From CALBJU01 sp965247125 (GTDB taxonomy: Bacteria > Bacteroidota > Rhodothermia > Rhodothermales > UBA10348), in contig CBDFGO010000003.1 of NCBI GenBank assembly GCA_965247125.1, positions 806,001-870,000 of the forward strand: DNA of 64,000 nt, written 5' to 3'. Positions 1 through 9,967 of the stretch are shown here, one piece after another. Positions within the stretch are counted from its first letter, which is position 1. Every line of letters starts with the position of its first letter. Made by a program: the position numbers and the translations under genes. The notes under the pieces are model-generated. The model was not told the DNA's origin and ran no database searches. It saw only the letters and a program-made list of their open reading frames with translations.

Positions 1-1050
1 ATCCGCAAAAGCACAGCTGTCGGGCTTGCAGCTACGCTGGGAGGTGCACCCCGAGTGGTTGGCGCCGTGGCTGATAATTTCAAAGACAAGAAACCTGCTG
101 GACCCGTCGTTATTTGCAGCAGGAATGGCAGGAATGCGATTGTTCGGGCGATGGAGGTCATCCAATCGGGCGGAGATGCTCTGGAGGCTGTCGTTGCCGG
201 TGTAAATCTGGTGGAAGAGGACCCGAACGACACGAGCGTCGGATATGGCGGCCTACCGAATGCTCTCGGAGTTGTTCAGCTGGATTCGGCTGTGATGCAC
301 GGCCCAACAGCTCGTGCGGGATCTGTAGCGTGTATTGAAGGGATCATGTATCCGTCCAAAGTGGCAAAGCTTGTTCTGGAGCGCACGGACCACGTCAATC
401 TGGTTGCCCAGGGTGCACAAGACTTTGCGGTGATGCACGGATTTTCCGTAGAGAATCTGTTGACTGAGAGGGCCCGTGAGCGGTGGGTGCGCTGGCGTGA
501 AAATCTGTCCAGCCAGGATGACTATCTGCCCGCGCATGAGCCGGACGAGAAAGGAATCGGTTCCCTATATCATCCTGAGGCCCGGACATGGGGTACGATT
601 CATTGCTCGGCTATTGACCTCGCGGGAAATATTTCCTCGGTGACGACCACATCCGGATTGTCGTTCAAGATTCCAGGGCGCGTAGGGGATTCGCCCATAA
701 TAGGAGCGGGGCTGTATTGCGACAATGAGGTTGGTGCTGCAGGATCGACGGGTCGTGGGGAAGCCAATCTTGAGAACCTGGCCAGTTTCCTGATCGTCGA
801 GCGCATGCGCGAAGGAGATTCTCCTCAGGATGCGTGCCTGTTCGCATGCCAGCGCATTGCTGATCATACAAAGCTTGCGAGACTTCAGGATGATCAGGGA
901 CGACCAGACTTCAACGTCAAATTCTACGCCCTGAACGCAGCTGGAGAAGTCGGTGGAGGAGAGATCTGGGGCGGAAACGGCACATTCAGAGCGGCCAATT
1001 CTGAAGGAGAATATCTCGTCGACCTCGGATACCTGTACAAATCAGAATAG
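1..1050 (+). CDS. N4-(beta-N-acetylglucosaminyl)-L-asparaginase family (Ntn hydrolase), 5' end outside window
   Basis: The reading frame is open from the first base, so the gene begins before the window; GTG at 55 is only an internal codon. The first residues (RKSTAVGLAATLGG) look like the end of a Tat-type signal peptide, so the enzyme is probably exported. Members of this family hydrolyse the amide of N-linked asparagine and mature by cleaving themselves before a threonine that becomes the new N-terminal nucleophile. The matching site is the WGTIHC motif, with the Thr codon at 595, followed by AGNISSVTTTSG, and downstream the glycine-rich GDSPIIGAG and GSTGRGE segments that line the active site in the family. 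Length fits a full enzyme. Family assignment is firm, substrate is inferred. Confidence 0.88.
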   Translation: MRKSTAVGLAATLGGAPRVVGAVADNFKDKKPAGPVVICSRNGRNAIVRAMEVIQSGGDALEAVVAGVNLVEEDPNDTSVGYGGLPNALGVVQLDSAVMHGPTARAGSVACIEGIMYPSKVAKLVLERTDHVNLVAQGAQDFAVMHGFSVENLLTERARERWVRWRENLSSQDDYLPAHEPDEKGIGSLYHPEARTWGTIHCSAIDLAGNISSVTTTSGLSFKIPGRVGDSPIIGAGLYCDNEVGAAGSTGRGEANLENLASFLIVERMREGDSPQDACLFACQRIADHTKLARLQDDQGRPDFNVKFYALNAAGEVGGGEIWGGNGTFRAANSEGEYLVDLGYLYKSE

Positions 1051-1148
1051 ATAGCCCATTCTGCCGACGACAGACACCCTGCTCATCGGATAACTCCGTG
1101 CTCATTTTTCAGAGCGCTCATTTTCCACAGCCAAATTTAATACGCGAA

Positions 1149-3731
1149 ATGATAAGTCGAATCAAAGTTCTTCTGGTGCTTGGGCTGTGTGTGACGCTCT
1201 CTGCTGAGGTCTCCACGGCTCAGACGCTTCCGTTTGCGATGGATGCGCCAACGGGAGGAGTGATGTCGTATGACCAATCCATTCCAACTCCCCAAGACGT
1301 GTTCGGGCATGTGATCGGAACGCGCCACACCGTGCCTCATCAGGTTGAAGCGTATTTTAGGGCGGTCGCCGCCGTGAGCGATCGTGTTCATCTAAACGTC
1401 CACGCTCAGTCTTATGAAGGTCGCAATCTTATTCATGCGATCGTTACTTCTCCGGCCAATCATGGCAGACTGGATGAGATAAGAGCCAATCATATCAGGG
1501 TTTCCGATGATCCGGCTGCCGTGAGCGATGAAGAGCTCGAGGGAATGCCCGTTGTACTTTATCAGGGATACAGTGTCCACGGAAATGAGGCATCTGGCAC
1601 GGAGGCCGCTGTTCTGTATCTCTATCACCTGGCTGCGGGAATCGGTCCAGGGATGGATGAAGCGCTCGAAAAGGCCGTCATCATACTCGATCCAATGTTC
1701 AATCCAGATGGTCGGGATCGATTCGGTGATTGGGTCAACAGAAACAGAGGCGGTGTCGCTACGATCGATTCTCAGGATCGTGAGCACAATGAGCCCTGGC
1801 CGGGTGGGCGAACCAATCACTACTGGTTTGACCTGAACAGGGATTGGATGGTGGCCCAACACCCAGAATCGCAGGGCCGAATGAAGGTTTTCCACAGCTG
1901 GCGACCTCATATCCTGACCGATCACCATGAAATGGGCGGCCGCGCCACTTTTTTCTTCCAGCCAGGGATTCCATCCCGCACGAATCCGAATACGCCAGCC
2001 CTCAATACTCAATTGACGGCTGCGATCGCTGAGTTTCATGCCGTCGGCCTTGACGAGATTGGCTCTTCGTACTACTCAGAAGAATCATACGACGATTTCT
2101 TCTACGGGAAGGGCTCTGCATTTCCGGATATCAATGGAGGAATTGGGATACTGTTTGAGCAAGCCTCGTCCCGCGCACTCCGAGCCCAGGTTTCGGACGG
2201 AGAATTACACTACGCCTTCACCGTGAGAAATCAATTTGTTACGTCCCTGACGACTCTCGAGGCCGGTGTTTCACTGAGGATGGACCTGCTGAGGTATCAG
2301 CGCGAGTTCTAACGAGACTCACGCGCGGAAGGAAGCCGCAGCCGAATATCAGCTTACATTTTGGATTTGGAAAGGGGAAGAACCAGGGCGCAGTTGTTTA
2401 CCCAGTTGATGCAGCGACACCGCGTTGAGTTCTACGAGCTGTCTCAGGACGTCACTGTGAACAGTCGTACGGTGAGCGCGGGCAACGGCTATGTTATCCC
2501 CTCGGATCAGCCACAGTACCGTTTGATACGAGCCTTCACAGAGCAGACGCTCGCGTACGAAGACTCCCTGTTTTATGATGTATCGACGTGGACTCTTCCG
2601 CTGGCGTTTGATATCGACCTGCTGGAGCACTCCGGCAACACCCGGCGCTTTATGGGTGAGAGGATTGGCAATGTGGCATTGGATGGCGGTGAAGTCGTGG
2701 GTGGACAGGCCCGTGCCGCGTACCTGATGCCATGGAATCGAATGTTCGTCCCGCGGGCTGTGAGCCGCCTTCAAGAGGAGGGAATCGATGTACGTCTCGC
2801 GAACAATCCGTTCAGCGCAGTCATAGATGGAGAACGTCGGCGGTTCGACCGAGGTACGATAATAATTCCGCTAATCGGAAGGGACACACCGGATATCAAG
2901 CATCACGCCCAGGTGGTACATGACGTAGTGAGGATGGCGGCAATGAAGGACTACGTTACGATTTACGCTGCCAATTCAGCATTGACACCTGATGGTCCAG
3001 ACCTGGGTGGAGGAAGCACTTCGACATTGAGAGCACCGAAAATCGCAGTTGCTGCGGGGTCAGGAGTTTCGTCTCTCCAAGCGGGCGAGGCATGGCACGC
3101 GATTTCAGAACGCTTTGAACTGCCCGTATCGATGATCAGCCCATCTCGTCTGGCATCGGGTGACCTTGAGAGATACAATACCATCATTCTACCGGGCGGC
3201 TCCTACACCGACCCGGCGACCGATGCGCTAAAGTCGTGGACCCGCTCAGGCGGGACGCTGATCGTTCTTGCTGGCGCGACTGGATGGGCGGACAGGAATG
3301 AGCTGATCGAAGTCGAGAGCATCTCGCTCGACATGGATTCACTCACGAGCGGGCTTCCTTATCACAAGCTGGATGAGGCAAGAGGAGCTCAGCGTATCGG
3401 TGGATCGATATTTCAGATCAATCTGGATACATCCCATCCACTCGGGTATGGGTTGCCTGATATGCTTCCTGTTTTTCATCAGGGTTCATCAATCTATTCT
3501 CACGAAGGATCTGAAAGTGAACTGATCGGGACCTACTCGGACGATCCACTGATGAGCGGGTACTTGTCGAAGGAGAAGCTGGAGCAACTGCCGGGTAGCG
3601 CCTCTGTGATTGCCAAACGACACGGTGGAGGCAGAGTGATTGCCTTCATGGAGCGACTGAACTTCAGGGCGTACTGGTATGGGTCCCAACGCCTGTTCTT
3701 CAATTCGATTTACTTCGGCTCAGCCTTTTGA
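1149..3731 (+). pseudogene. secreted M14 zinc carboxypeptidase-like protein with C-terminal GATase-like domain, split by one in-frame TAA
   Basis: Two open stretches, 1149-2312 and 2313-3731, are in the same frame and are separated only by TAA at 2310-2312. The sequence around it reads YQREF-stop-RDSRAE, so a Tyr codon may have become TAA. The ATG at 1149 precedes a signal peptide (MISRIKVLLVLGLCVTLS); a GTG at 1098 is upstream but less likely. The first half carries the M14 zinc ligands HGNE and the later His in DHHEMG, plus the general-base Glu in LFEQ, so all catalytic residues precede the stop. The second half holds an accessory region and a class I glutamine-amidotransferase-like fold (IILPGGSY) common in large Bacteroidota M14 proteins. 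It could be a sequencing error, a real pseudogene, or a truncated but active peptidase. Confidence 0.8.
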
Positions 3732-3732
3732 C

Positions 3733-3769
3733 ATAAAAATGGGCGGCGCCTGGGGGGCACCGCCCATTG
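3733..3769 (-). terminator. rho-independent terminator of the DUF4097 gene
   Basis: Read on the minus strand, an 11-12 bp GC-rich stem (GGGCGGTGCC with GGCGCCGCCC, one G-T pair) closes a short loop and is followed at once by a T run. On the plus strand there is no T run, so it serves the minus-strand gene. It lies just past the stop codon expected if the gene's late frameshift is corrected. Confidence 0.8.
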
Positions 3770-3790
3770 CCCAAGCATATGTTGTAGGCC

Positions 3791-4824
3791 TTAGTTGGAG
3801 CGTACAGAAACCGATCCGTGCGTCGTGCGCGCCTTGATGGTTCTACCCCTCCGTTAACCGAGCCTTCGACCCGATCATCGTCCACCCGATCGTTCAAGCG
3901 TAGGGAACGAGACATATTTACGTCGGCTGCGCGAAGATCAAAATCTGCTTCAATATCCGAGTCAACATAGAGGTCGACATCGCCATGCTGGGTTACAAAC
4001 GAAGCAGGAGAATCTCCATTCAGGTGGACTGAAATGTCTCCATGAGAGGTAGAGATGGATGATTCTCCCTCTAAATAATCGATTTCAACGTCGGCATGTG
4101 ATGTCGAAGCGTCAAATCGTTTGCTGTAGATAGCACCCACTTCAATATCTGCGTGTGAGGTCTGCACTTCGACCTGGTCGGAGCGAAGCTGAACCGCTTC
4201 AATATCTCCGTGAGATGACTTGATCCAGATTGCGCTGCCTGCAACTTCACCCATCTCAACGTCTCCGTGGGAAGTTAAAAGCCGGAGGCTCCCCGTCAGA
4301 TCACCAAGCTCAACATCTCCGTGTGACGTTTCGAGGTCAATGTCGAAGGTAGTCGGGATGGAAATCAGGACATCAATATCAATGTTGGTATTCCAGTTGC
4401 CGCGAAGCTGGTCTGCTTCGATATGGATAGCGTCGCCTTCTTTGTACACCCTCCAATCCATGTCTTCAAATCGCTCTTTCGCCGCGCGCATGTTTTTGGA
4501 ATCGAGTGTAACCTCAATTTCAGCGCGAGTACCCGATCCCGTTAGAATCGTCACGTCAGCGTGGGAAATATTAACAATAAGCTCATCGCCGCGATCTACG
4601 TTGAATGATTCTTCAATCATCACTTCGTCGCTATTGGTATTGACCCGCACACGAGCAATTACCTTTGAACGAGTTTTGGTCTGCACGCGCTCCTGACGCG
4701 ATTCCGACATCACGATCACCTCGCTCTCGGCAGGCAGGATTTTCTTCTTGATACTCTGAAATAGATTGAGTCCACCGAGTGCTGTCAATACCGCCAGTAG
4801 AGCAGCAATAATTTTTGTGCGCAT
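3791..4824 (-). CDS. DUF4097 family beta-repeat protein, probable 1-nt frameshift near its 3' end
   Basis: The ATG at 4824 starts a signal or anchor segment (MRTKIIAALLAVLTALGG). From about residue 120 on the protein is built of short repeats with the signature SHGDVEXG / SHADIEVG, the right-handed beta-solenoid pattern of the DUF4097 putative adhesin family. As sequenced the frame runs on to 3700 and overlaps the peptidase gene. One extra base in the C run at 3846-3849 would restore the usual family ending (TIKARTTHGSVSVRSN, then TAA at 3791-3793), with a terminator right after. I therefore give 3791 as the biological end. The role is unknown; an envelope-exposed scaffold is the usual guess for the family. 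Confidence 0.8.
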
Positions 4825-4907
4825 AGCTGAAAAAGTTGTGGTGTCAGAAATGTTAGATCGAGTGCGTCAGATCCGTCAATACGAGCCATGTATCCTTCGG
4901 TTACGAT

Positions 4908-4940
4908 ACTGTGACTTTACTGTGACTTTACTGTGACTTT
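4908..4940. repeat. three perfect tandem 11-bp repeats (ACTGTGACTTT)
   Basis: Three back-to-back identical copies fill 4908-4918, 4919-4929 and 4930-4940 in the divergent intergenic region between the DUF4097 gene and alaS. The period is about one helical turn, so a protein could bind all copies on one face of the DNA. A slippage microsatellite is equally possible. Confidence 0.85.
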
Positions 4941-5016
4941 GTCTTGCTCTTCTTGGATGCCCTATCCAGGGAAAAGGTTTGCAGTCCGTATATTCTAACC
5001 GCAGATAAATTTTATT

Positions 5017-5050
5017 CGGGCCGATTTCCTTCGCGGAAAACGGCCTTTTT
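5017..5050 (+). terminator. terminator-like hairpin in the alaS leader
   Basis: GGGCCGATTTCC and GGAAAACGGCC pair with a CTTCGC loop, followed by TTTTT on the plus strand. No plus-strand gene lies between here and the peptidase gene 1.3 kb upstream, so the hairpin would terminate a transcript started in the alaS promoter region. It may be an attenuator for alaS or the end of a short RNA. Confidence 0.6.
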
Positions 5051-5097
5051 GTTTACGTTGTAGGTCTCGGGCGCCCAACTATAAAAAGACCTGATAC

Positions 5098-7944
5098 GTG
5101 AAGTCAGCTCAAGAGATAAGGAAGGAGTTTCTGGAATATTTCCAGGAAAAGAATCACGATATCGTTCCCAGCGATTCAATTGTACCCGGGAATGATCCGA
5201 CGTTGTTGTTTACCAACGCCGGGATGAACCAGTTTAAAGACGTGTTTCTGGGCGAGGGCAGCCGCTCCTACGTTCGCGCCGTCGATACTCAGAAGTGCCT
5301 AAGGGTGTCGGGTAAACACAATGACCTGGACGAAGTGGGATATGATACGTACCACCACACGTTCTTCGAGATGCTCGGTAATTGGAGCTTCGGTGACTAC
5401 TTCAAGAAGGAGGCAGTAGCATGGGCCTGGGAGTTACTGGTCGATAAATGGGGCATCGAACCTGATCGCTTCTATGCCACGGTCCACGAAGGTGATTCCG
5501 ATCTAGGTCTCGACGCTGACGAAGACGTAGCCGGTTTCTGGCGTTCGGAGACAGGAATTGATCCCGATCACGTCATGTATTGTCCTTCAAAAGACAATTT
5601 CTGGATGATGGGGGAGACCGGACCATGCGGCCCTTGTTCAGAGATTCATGTGGATATGCGCTCGGATGAGGAGAGGGCGGCCGTCCCAGGGGCGGAGCTC
5701 GTCAATGCGGATCATCCAGAGGTGATCGAAATCTGGAATCTCGTATTTATTCAGTACAACGCCGTTGCAGATGGCTCCCTCAAGCCCCTTGAGTCCGAAC
5801 ACGTGGATACCGGGATGGGCCTGGAACGTGTGGTAGCGATTCTTCAGGGGAAAAAAAGCAATTACGAGACCGATCTCTTCATTCCCATTCTCGACGCAAT
5901 CGTGTCGAAAGCGGATGGGGTGGAGGCGAATTCTTATGAGGAAGTCATAGGCTCCGCTGAGGAGGATTCTGAAAGTACGGCGGTTGCGCTACGTGTCATT
6001 GCAGATCATCTGAGGACGATTTCATTTGCGATCGCGGATGGGGTAATACCAGGAAACGCGGGTCGGGGATATGTCATCAGGAGAATATTGCGCCGAGCTG
6101 TTCGATACGGCTACCAGACGCTGGGATTCAGATCGCCCGCACTGCATGAGCTCGTCGAGATTGTCATCGACACCATGGGAGAACAATTTCCTGAGCTCGT
6201 AAAAGGAAAATCGTATATCCAGCGGGTAGTGAAAGCCGAAGAAGTCAGTTTTTTGGAGACGCTTGGGACGGGGATCGAGTACTTCAGCGTGCTCAGTCCG
6301 ATCATTGTCGGGCTATCCAGCGAGTCTGGGACGAGTGACGAACAAGGCAAGATTGCTGGGGATCGTGTCGTCCTGGATCTGCTCAAGAAGGCGTACGTGG
6401 ATGGTGAAACTCGCGATGAGATGATTGAGGGACTCATAAAGTCTGGAAAAGGTGGTCAATTACCAGGTGAGGTGGCGTTCCTGCTCCACGATACGTACGG
6501 ATTTCCCGTCGATCTGACCCAGTTGATGGCCCGCGAGGCGGGGTTTGGCGTAGATATGTCCCGCTACGAGGAATTAATGGACCAGCAACGCTCAAGAGCG
6601 CGTGCAGCCGCTTCATTCCAAGTGGATGACTCTGCCACGGACGACTGGGTCACCGTCAGTGAAGGCGATGACTCCGAGTTTACGGGGCATGAGGCCACAT
6701 CCCAGTCGGGAGGGAAGATCCGGAGGATGCGCAGGGTTGAGGGGAAGGACGGCTCATCCGGCTTTGAAATTGTACTCGGCAGTACACCATTCTATGCGGA
6801 GAGCGGAGGTCAGGTAGGTGATACGGGTACTCTGGATGTTGGCGGCGAAATAATCAAGGTGCTCGACACTCGCAAAAAAGCAGGTCAGATTGTTCATAGC
6901 GTCGACAAATTGCCGGAAGATGCGTCCAGCGAGATTCTGTCTCAGGTCGATTCGGATCGTCGCTCCCGAATCGTCAAACACCACTCTGTAACTCATCTCG
7001 TGCACGCCGCTCTTCGCGAGCAGCTTGGAGATCACGTCGGGCAGAAGGGGTCACTGGTCGCACCGGACCATCTCCGATTTGACTTCTCCCACTTCGAACG
7101 AGTGACGCCTTCGGATCTTCTCGCCGTCGAGAGTAGAGTGAATGAGCTGATTCAGCGCAATATCAAGAAGACGGAAGACCGGGACGTTCCGATTAAGGAG
7201 GCGCTTTCGCGGGGCGCGATGGCTCTGTTCGGGGAGAAGTACGGGGAGACCGTACGGATGATCACGTTTGACCCCGAAGTATCCATTGAACTGTGTGGAG
7301 GTATCCATGTCGATTCCACGGGAGAGATTGGTCTCTTCCGATTTACCTCCGAAGGCTCTGTCGCGGCGGGTATACGAAGAGTGCAGGCGGTCGCCGGGAT
7401 GGATGCCCTGTCGTATACCCGGACTGAGCTGGACGAGCTTGAGCGTGTTCGGGGTCAATTCAAATCTCTGCAGCGGCCTTCTGATGAGGAAGTGGCAGAC
7501 CTGGTACTCAGGAATAAGGCCCTCGAGAAAGAATCAAGCAAACTTAGGTTGGCCTCTCTAAAGACTGGTTCTTCGAAATTGGCCTCTTCTGTGACCGATC
7601 ACAATGGATTCAAGCTCGTTTCCGGACGATTGGACGGCGCCGATATGCCTGCGCTACAGGAGATCGGGCCGGATCTAAGAGATCAGTTGGGAAGTGGGCA
7701 CGTTTGTGTAATTGGGAGCGCAGATGAGGATGCTGGAAAGGTATTCCTGAGTTGCTCCGTTTCCGACGACCTCATAAAGGATAAAGGCCTTAATGCCGGA
7801 AATATCATTGGCCAGGTCGCCAAAATAGTTGGCGGGGGCGGTGGCGGTAGGCCCACGTTTGCCACCGCGGGAGGACGAAACCCGGAGAAGCTGGACGAAG
7901 CATTGGCTGCGGTTTCTGAAATAGTATCCGGGTTTATCTCATGA
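5098..7944 (+). CDS. alaS: alanine-tRNA ligase
   Basis: The 948-residue protein charges tRNA-Ala with alanine and clears mischarged Ser/Gly-tRNA-Ala. The class II catalytic core is at the N-terminus (HHTFFEMLGNWSFGDYF around residue 90), followed by the tRNA-recognition region. The editing domain has its zinc motif as HSVTH (residues 629-633) and CGGIH (733-737). The C-Ala domain ends in the glycine-rich GGGGGGRPTFATAGG motif. Length is slightly above the usual 875-880, with an insert near residues 410-450. I accept GTG at 5098 because the conserved N-terminus (SAQEIRKEFLEYF) begins right there. Its stop overlaps the next start by 4 bases. Confidence 0.97.
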   Translation: MKSAQEIRKEFLEYFQEKNHDIVPSDSIVPGNDPTLLFTNAGMNQFKDVFLGEGSRSYVRAVDTQKCLRVSGKHNDLDEVGYDTYHHTFFEMLGNWSFGDYFKKEAVAWAWELLVDKWGIEPDRFYATVHEGDSDLGLDADEDVAGFWRSETGIDPDHVMYCPSKDNFWMMGETGPCGPCSEIHVDMRSDEERAAVPGAELVNADHPEVIEIWNLVFIQYNAVADGSLKPLESEHVDTGMGLERVVAILQGKKSNYETDLFIPILDAIVSKADGVEANSYEEVIGSAEEDSESTAVALRVIADHLRTISFAIADGVIPGNAGRGYVIRRILRRAVRYGYQTLGFRSPALHELVEIVIDTMGEQFPELVKGKSYIQRVVKAEEVSFLETLGTGIEYFSVLSPIIVGLSSESGTSDEQGKIAGDRVVLDLLKKAYVDGETRDEMIEGLIKSGKGGQLPGEVAFLLHDTYGFPVDLTQLMAREAGFGVDMSRYEELMDQQRSRARAAASFQVDDSATDDWVTVSEGDDSEFTGHEATSQSGGKIRRMRRVEGKDGSSGFEIVLGSTPFYAESGGQVGDTGTLDVGGEIIKVLDTRKKAGQIVHSVDKLPEDASSEILSQVDSDRRSRIVKHHSVTHLVHAALREQLGDHVGQKGSLVAPDHLRFDFSHFERVTPSDLLAVESRVNELIQRNIKKTEDRDVPIKEALSRGAMALFGEKYGETVRMITFDPEVSIELCGGIHVDSTGEIGLFRFTSEGSVAAGIRRVQAVAGMDALSYTRTELDELERVRGQFKSLQRPSDEEVADLVLRNKALEKESSKLRLASLKTGSSKLASSVTDHNGFKLVSGRLDGADMPALQEIGPDLRDQLGSGHVCVIGSADEDAGKVFLSCSVSDDLIKDKGLNAGNIIGQVAKIVGGGGGGRPTFATAGGRNPEKLDEALAAVSEIVSGFIS

Positions 7945-8705
7945 AAACGACCTGCTTCGACCATTTGGTCTCCGTTCAAGCCGGGCGTGGAGCGGCTTTC
8001 GTTGTTCTCCTGGATCCCGACAAGTTGCCGCTGCCAGAGATCGAAGCTCGTGTGGCACTATGCGAAGAGGCTTCAGCTGACGCTTTCTTCGTCGGCGGCT
8101 CTCTCGTTCACTCCGCGGACACTGATCTATTCGTTCGCCAGATCCAAGCGTCCACAAAGCTGCCGGTCATTGGATTTCCCGGTTCAGTAGCTCAGATATC
8201 GGCATCTCTCGATGCTGTTCTATACCTGTCGGTCGTAAGTGGACGAAATCCCGACTTTCTCTTCGGGCGACACGTCTACGTCGCTCCTTTGATTCGACGC
8301 CTCGGACTGGAGTCCATTCCCACCGCCTACATGTTGGTTGAGTCCGGTCAGCTGACGACAGCGCAGTACATGAGCCACTCCCTTCCACTTCCAAGGAGCA
8401 AACCTGAAATCGCCGCCGCTACCGCCCTCGCCGCAGAGATGATGGGAATGCGCCTTCTGTTTCTTGATTGTGGATCAGGAGCGGACGAACCGGTACCGGT
8501 CGACATGATCGAAACAGTGTGCGCCACGTGCGAATCTCCGGTTGTTGTTGGCGGAGGGCTTCGGACAGCCCGATCCATCTCCGACAGAGTGATCGCTGGA
8601 GCTACTGTTATCGTGGTTGGAAACGCGTTTGAGCAATCGGTAGACGGAAGTTACATCCAGGACCTGGCCGGCGCCGCGCATCACATGGAGTCGAAGCCGC
8701 TCTAG
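7941..8705 (+). CDS. geranylgeranylglyceryl phosphate synthase family protein (PcrB-like)
   Basis: A 254-residue TIM-barrel prenyltransferase. Archaeal and some bacterial members join a polyprenyl diphosphate to sn-glycerol 1-phosphate. Family motifs are all visible: LDPDK near the N-terminus, GGS in strand 2, FPGS-QIS and LSVVSGRNPDF in the middle, and the phosphate-binding VVGGGLRT and GNAFE near the C-terminus. The ATG at 7941 overlaps the alaS stop (ATGA), so the two are translationally coupled although their functions are unrelated. Members from Bacteroidota are known to make archaeal-type lipid precursors in vitro; chain length cannot be told here. Confidence 0.88.
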   Translation: MKTTCFDHLVSVQAGRGAAFVVLLDPDKLPLPEIEARVALCEEASADAFFVGGSLVHSADTDLFVRQIQASTKLPVIGFPGSVAQISASLDAVLYLSVVSGRNPDFLFGRHVYVAPLIRRLGLESIPTAYMLVESGQLTTAQYMSHSLPLPRSKPEIAAATALAAEMMGMRLLFLDCGSGADEPVPVDMIETVCATCESPVVVGGGLRTARSISDRVIAGATVIVVGNAFEQSVDGSYIQDLAGAAHHMESKPL

Positions 8706-8781
8706 GTCATCTTCCGCGATTATTGACCGACCAGAGATTGCCATCAAGACGATTCCGACATAGATTTGCCGTCCTTCAAAA

Positions 8782-8869
8782 GGAGGGGTGCCGGAGTGGT
8801 TGAACGGGGCGGTCTCGAAAACCGTTGTACTCTTTTGGGGTACCGAGGGTTCGAATCCCTCCCCCTCCG
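8782..8869 (+). tRNA. tRNA-Ser (anticodon CGA)
   Basis: All arms can be folded: acceptor GGAGGGG with CCCCTCC, anticodon stem GCGGT/ACCGT around loop CTCGAAA (anticodon CGA, reads UCG), a long variable arm typical of type II tRNAs, and T arm GAGGG-TTCGAAT-CCCTC. The discriminator is G8869, as in serine tRNAs. CCA is not encoded. It forms the left border of the island. Confidence 0.96.
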
Positions 8870-8876
8870 CAAGTGG

Positions 8877-8920
8877 AATCCCTATGTTGTTGTCATACAA
8901 TGATATAGGGATTCTTGTAT
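8877..8920 (+). terminator. hairpin downstream of tRNA-Ser, probable terminator
   Basis: AATCCCTAT (8877-8885) pairs perfectly with ATAGGGATT (8905-8913), followed by a weak T-rich stretch. The position just behind the tRNA fits a terminator; the T tract is poor. Confidence 0.5.
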
Positions 8921-9310
8921 TTATAAGGTGACGTAATTGGTGACGTTTTGTCAGCTTTCCTCCCAATGAGGTTTTGGCGCTATCGGTCATTGAATCCTAG
9001 GCAGTAATTAAATGCCGAGGTACGCAAATATCAAGAAGATGATATGCGGATCGCTGATATGCCGATGGATGATATGTGGATTGGAGAAACGCACCTCAAG
9101 CCAGATCGAGCAATATTGCCTATTGCTCTAAACTCTTGTAGTGGTTACACTTAATCCTCTACTAATCAAACTCAATTTGGAGAATTCCTAAATCTCCAAT
9201 CCGTAGAGTAAATGTTATGTTTCTCGGTTGGATATGTGACTTTGGACCTACATACTTGAATTCCCTCATGCTTAGTCTTCACGCTCTTTCCAGAGCAAAA
9301 TGTTTTCCAA
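8921..9310. other. non-coding stretch at the left edge of the island
   Basis: About 390 bases without a convincing gene on either strand. It contains imperfect repeats of GATGATATGCGGAT at about 9038-9085 and a small inverted repeat (TTGGAG/CTCCAA) near 9176-9205. I found no copy of the tRNA-Ser 3' end elsewhere in the window that would mark an attachment site. Confidence 0.4.
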
Positions 9311-9967
9311 TTGAAACCTGTTTGTTACCTACTGCTTCTGTCCTGTCTTCAACTGGCCTGTGACACATCCGCGGTAGAGGTGGAGCAAGAGCTGATGTGC
9401 ATTAACCGGCCTGTACCCGGTGAACTACGGCCACTTGAGGTCGGAAATAGATGGGACTATGAGATTCTCCGTAAGAGAGAAGTTGAAAAGGTTCGCCGGT
9501 TCGAGGTAGTTGGACACCTCCGTTCAGCAAACCTCCCTCGAGGGGAAGGCTGGATTGTTGATTCGTATTTGCTACGCAGTCCGGAAAAAAGGGTGTCCCG
9601 CATATGGTCTAAATCAGACGCAGGACTAGTTTATAGCGGAGATATCCACGGGTTGGACACGACTTTCCACTCCTTTTTGACCTATCCCTTTCCTGCAGAA
9701 GTGGGCGAAATCTCGAGATATACCTTGCCTGATTCGACAGATGAGAACGGGAATGTGTACGATCTCCACGGGCGTATTTGGCAGGTCTTATCAACGGATT
9801 ATCTGACTAACTCTCCCGTTGGTCGCTACAGCACCATCGTTTACAAAATGAGAAAATACAGTCTCAGTGACTTTGGCCTTGGCCCGATGTATGAGCATTT
9901 CGCGCCCGGTATTGGCATGATAGCGTATGACCTAGACTATTTGTCGGTGGACGGAGCGGACCAGTGA
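9311..9967 (+). CDS. hypothetical lipoprotein, paralogue of the one at 19146-19880
   Basis: TTG at 9311 is the only start that gives a complete signal peptide; it leads into LLLLSCLQLAC, a lipobox with the lipidated Cys at residue 17. No known family is recognised. The protein shares an ordered set of motifs with the minus-strand lipoprotein at 19146-19880: LRPLEVGN-W after the N-terminus, YPFPA-EG in the middle, SP-G-Y-T-V--K, and HFAPG-G near the C-terminus. The two are therefore diverged paralogues lying about 10 kb apart in opposite orientation. Probably anchored to the envelope; role unknown. The non-ATG start is the weak point. Confidence 0.65.
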   Translation: MKPVCYLLLLSCLQLACDTSAVEVEQELMCINRPVPGELRPLEVGNRWDYEILRKREVEKVRRFEVVGHLRSANLPRGEGWIVDSYLLRSPEKRVSRIWSKSDAGLVYSGDIHGLDTTFHSFLTYPFPAEVGEISRYTLPDSTDENGNVYDLHGRIWQVLSTDYLTNSPVGRYSTIVYKMRKYSLSDFGLGPMYEHFAPGIGMIAYDLDYLSVDGADQ

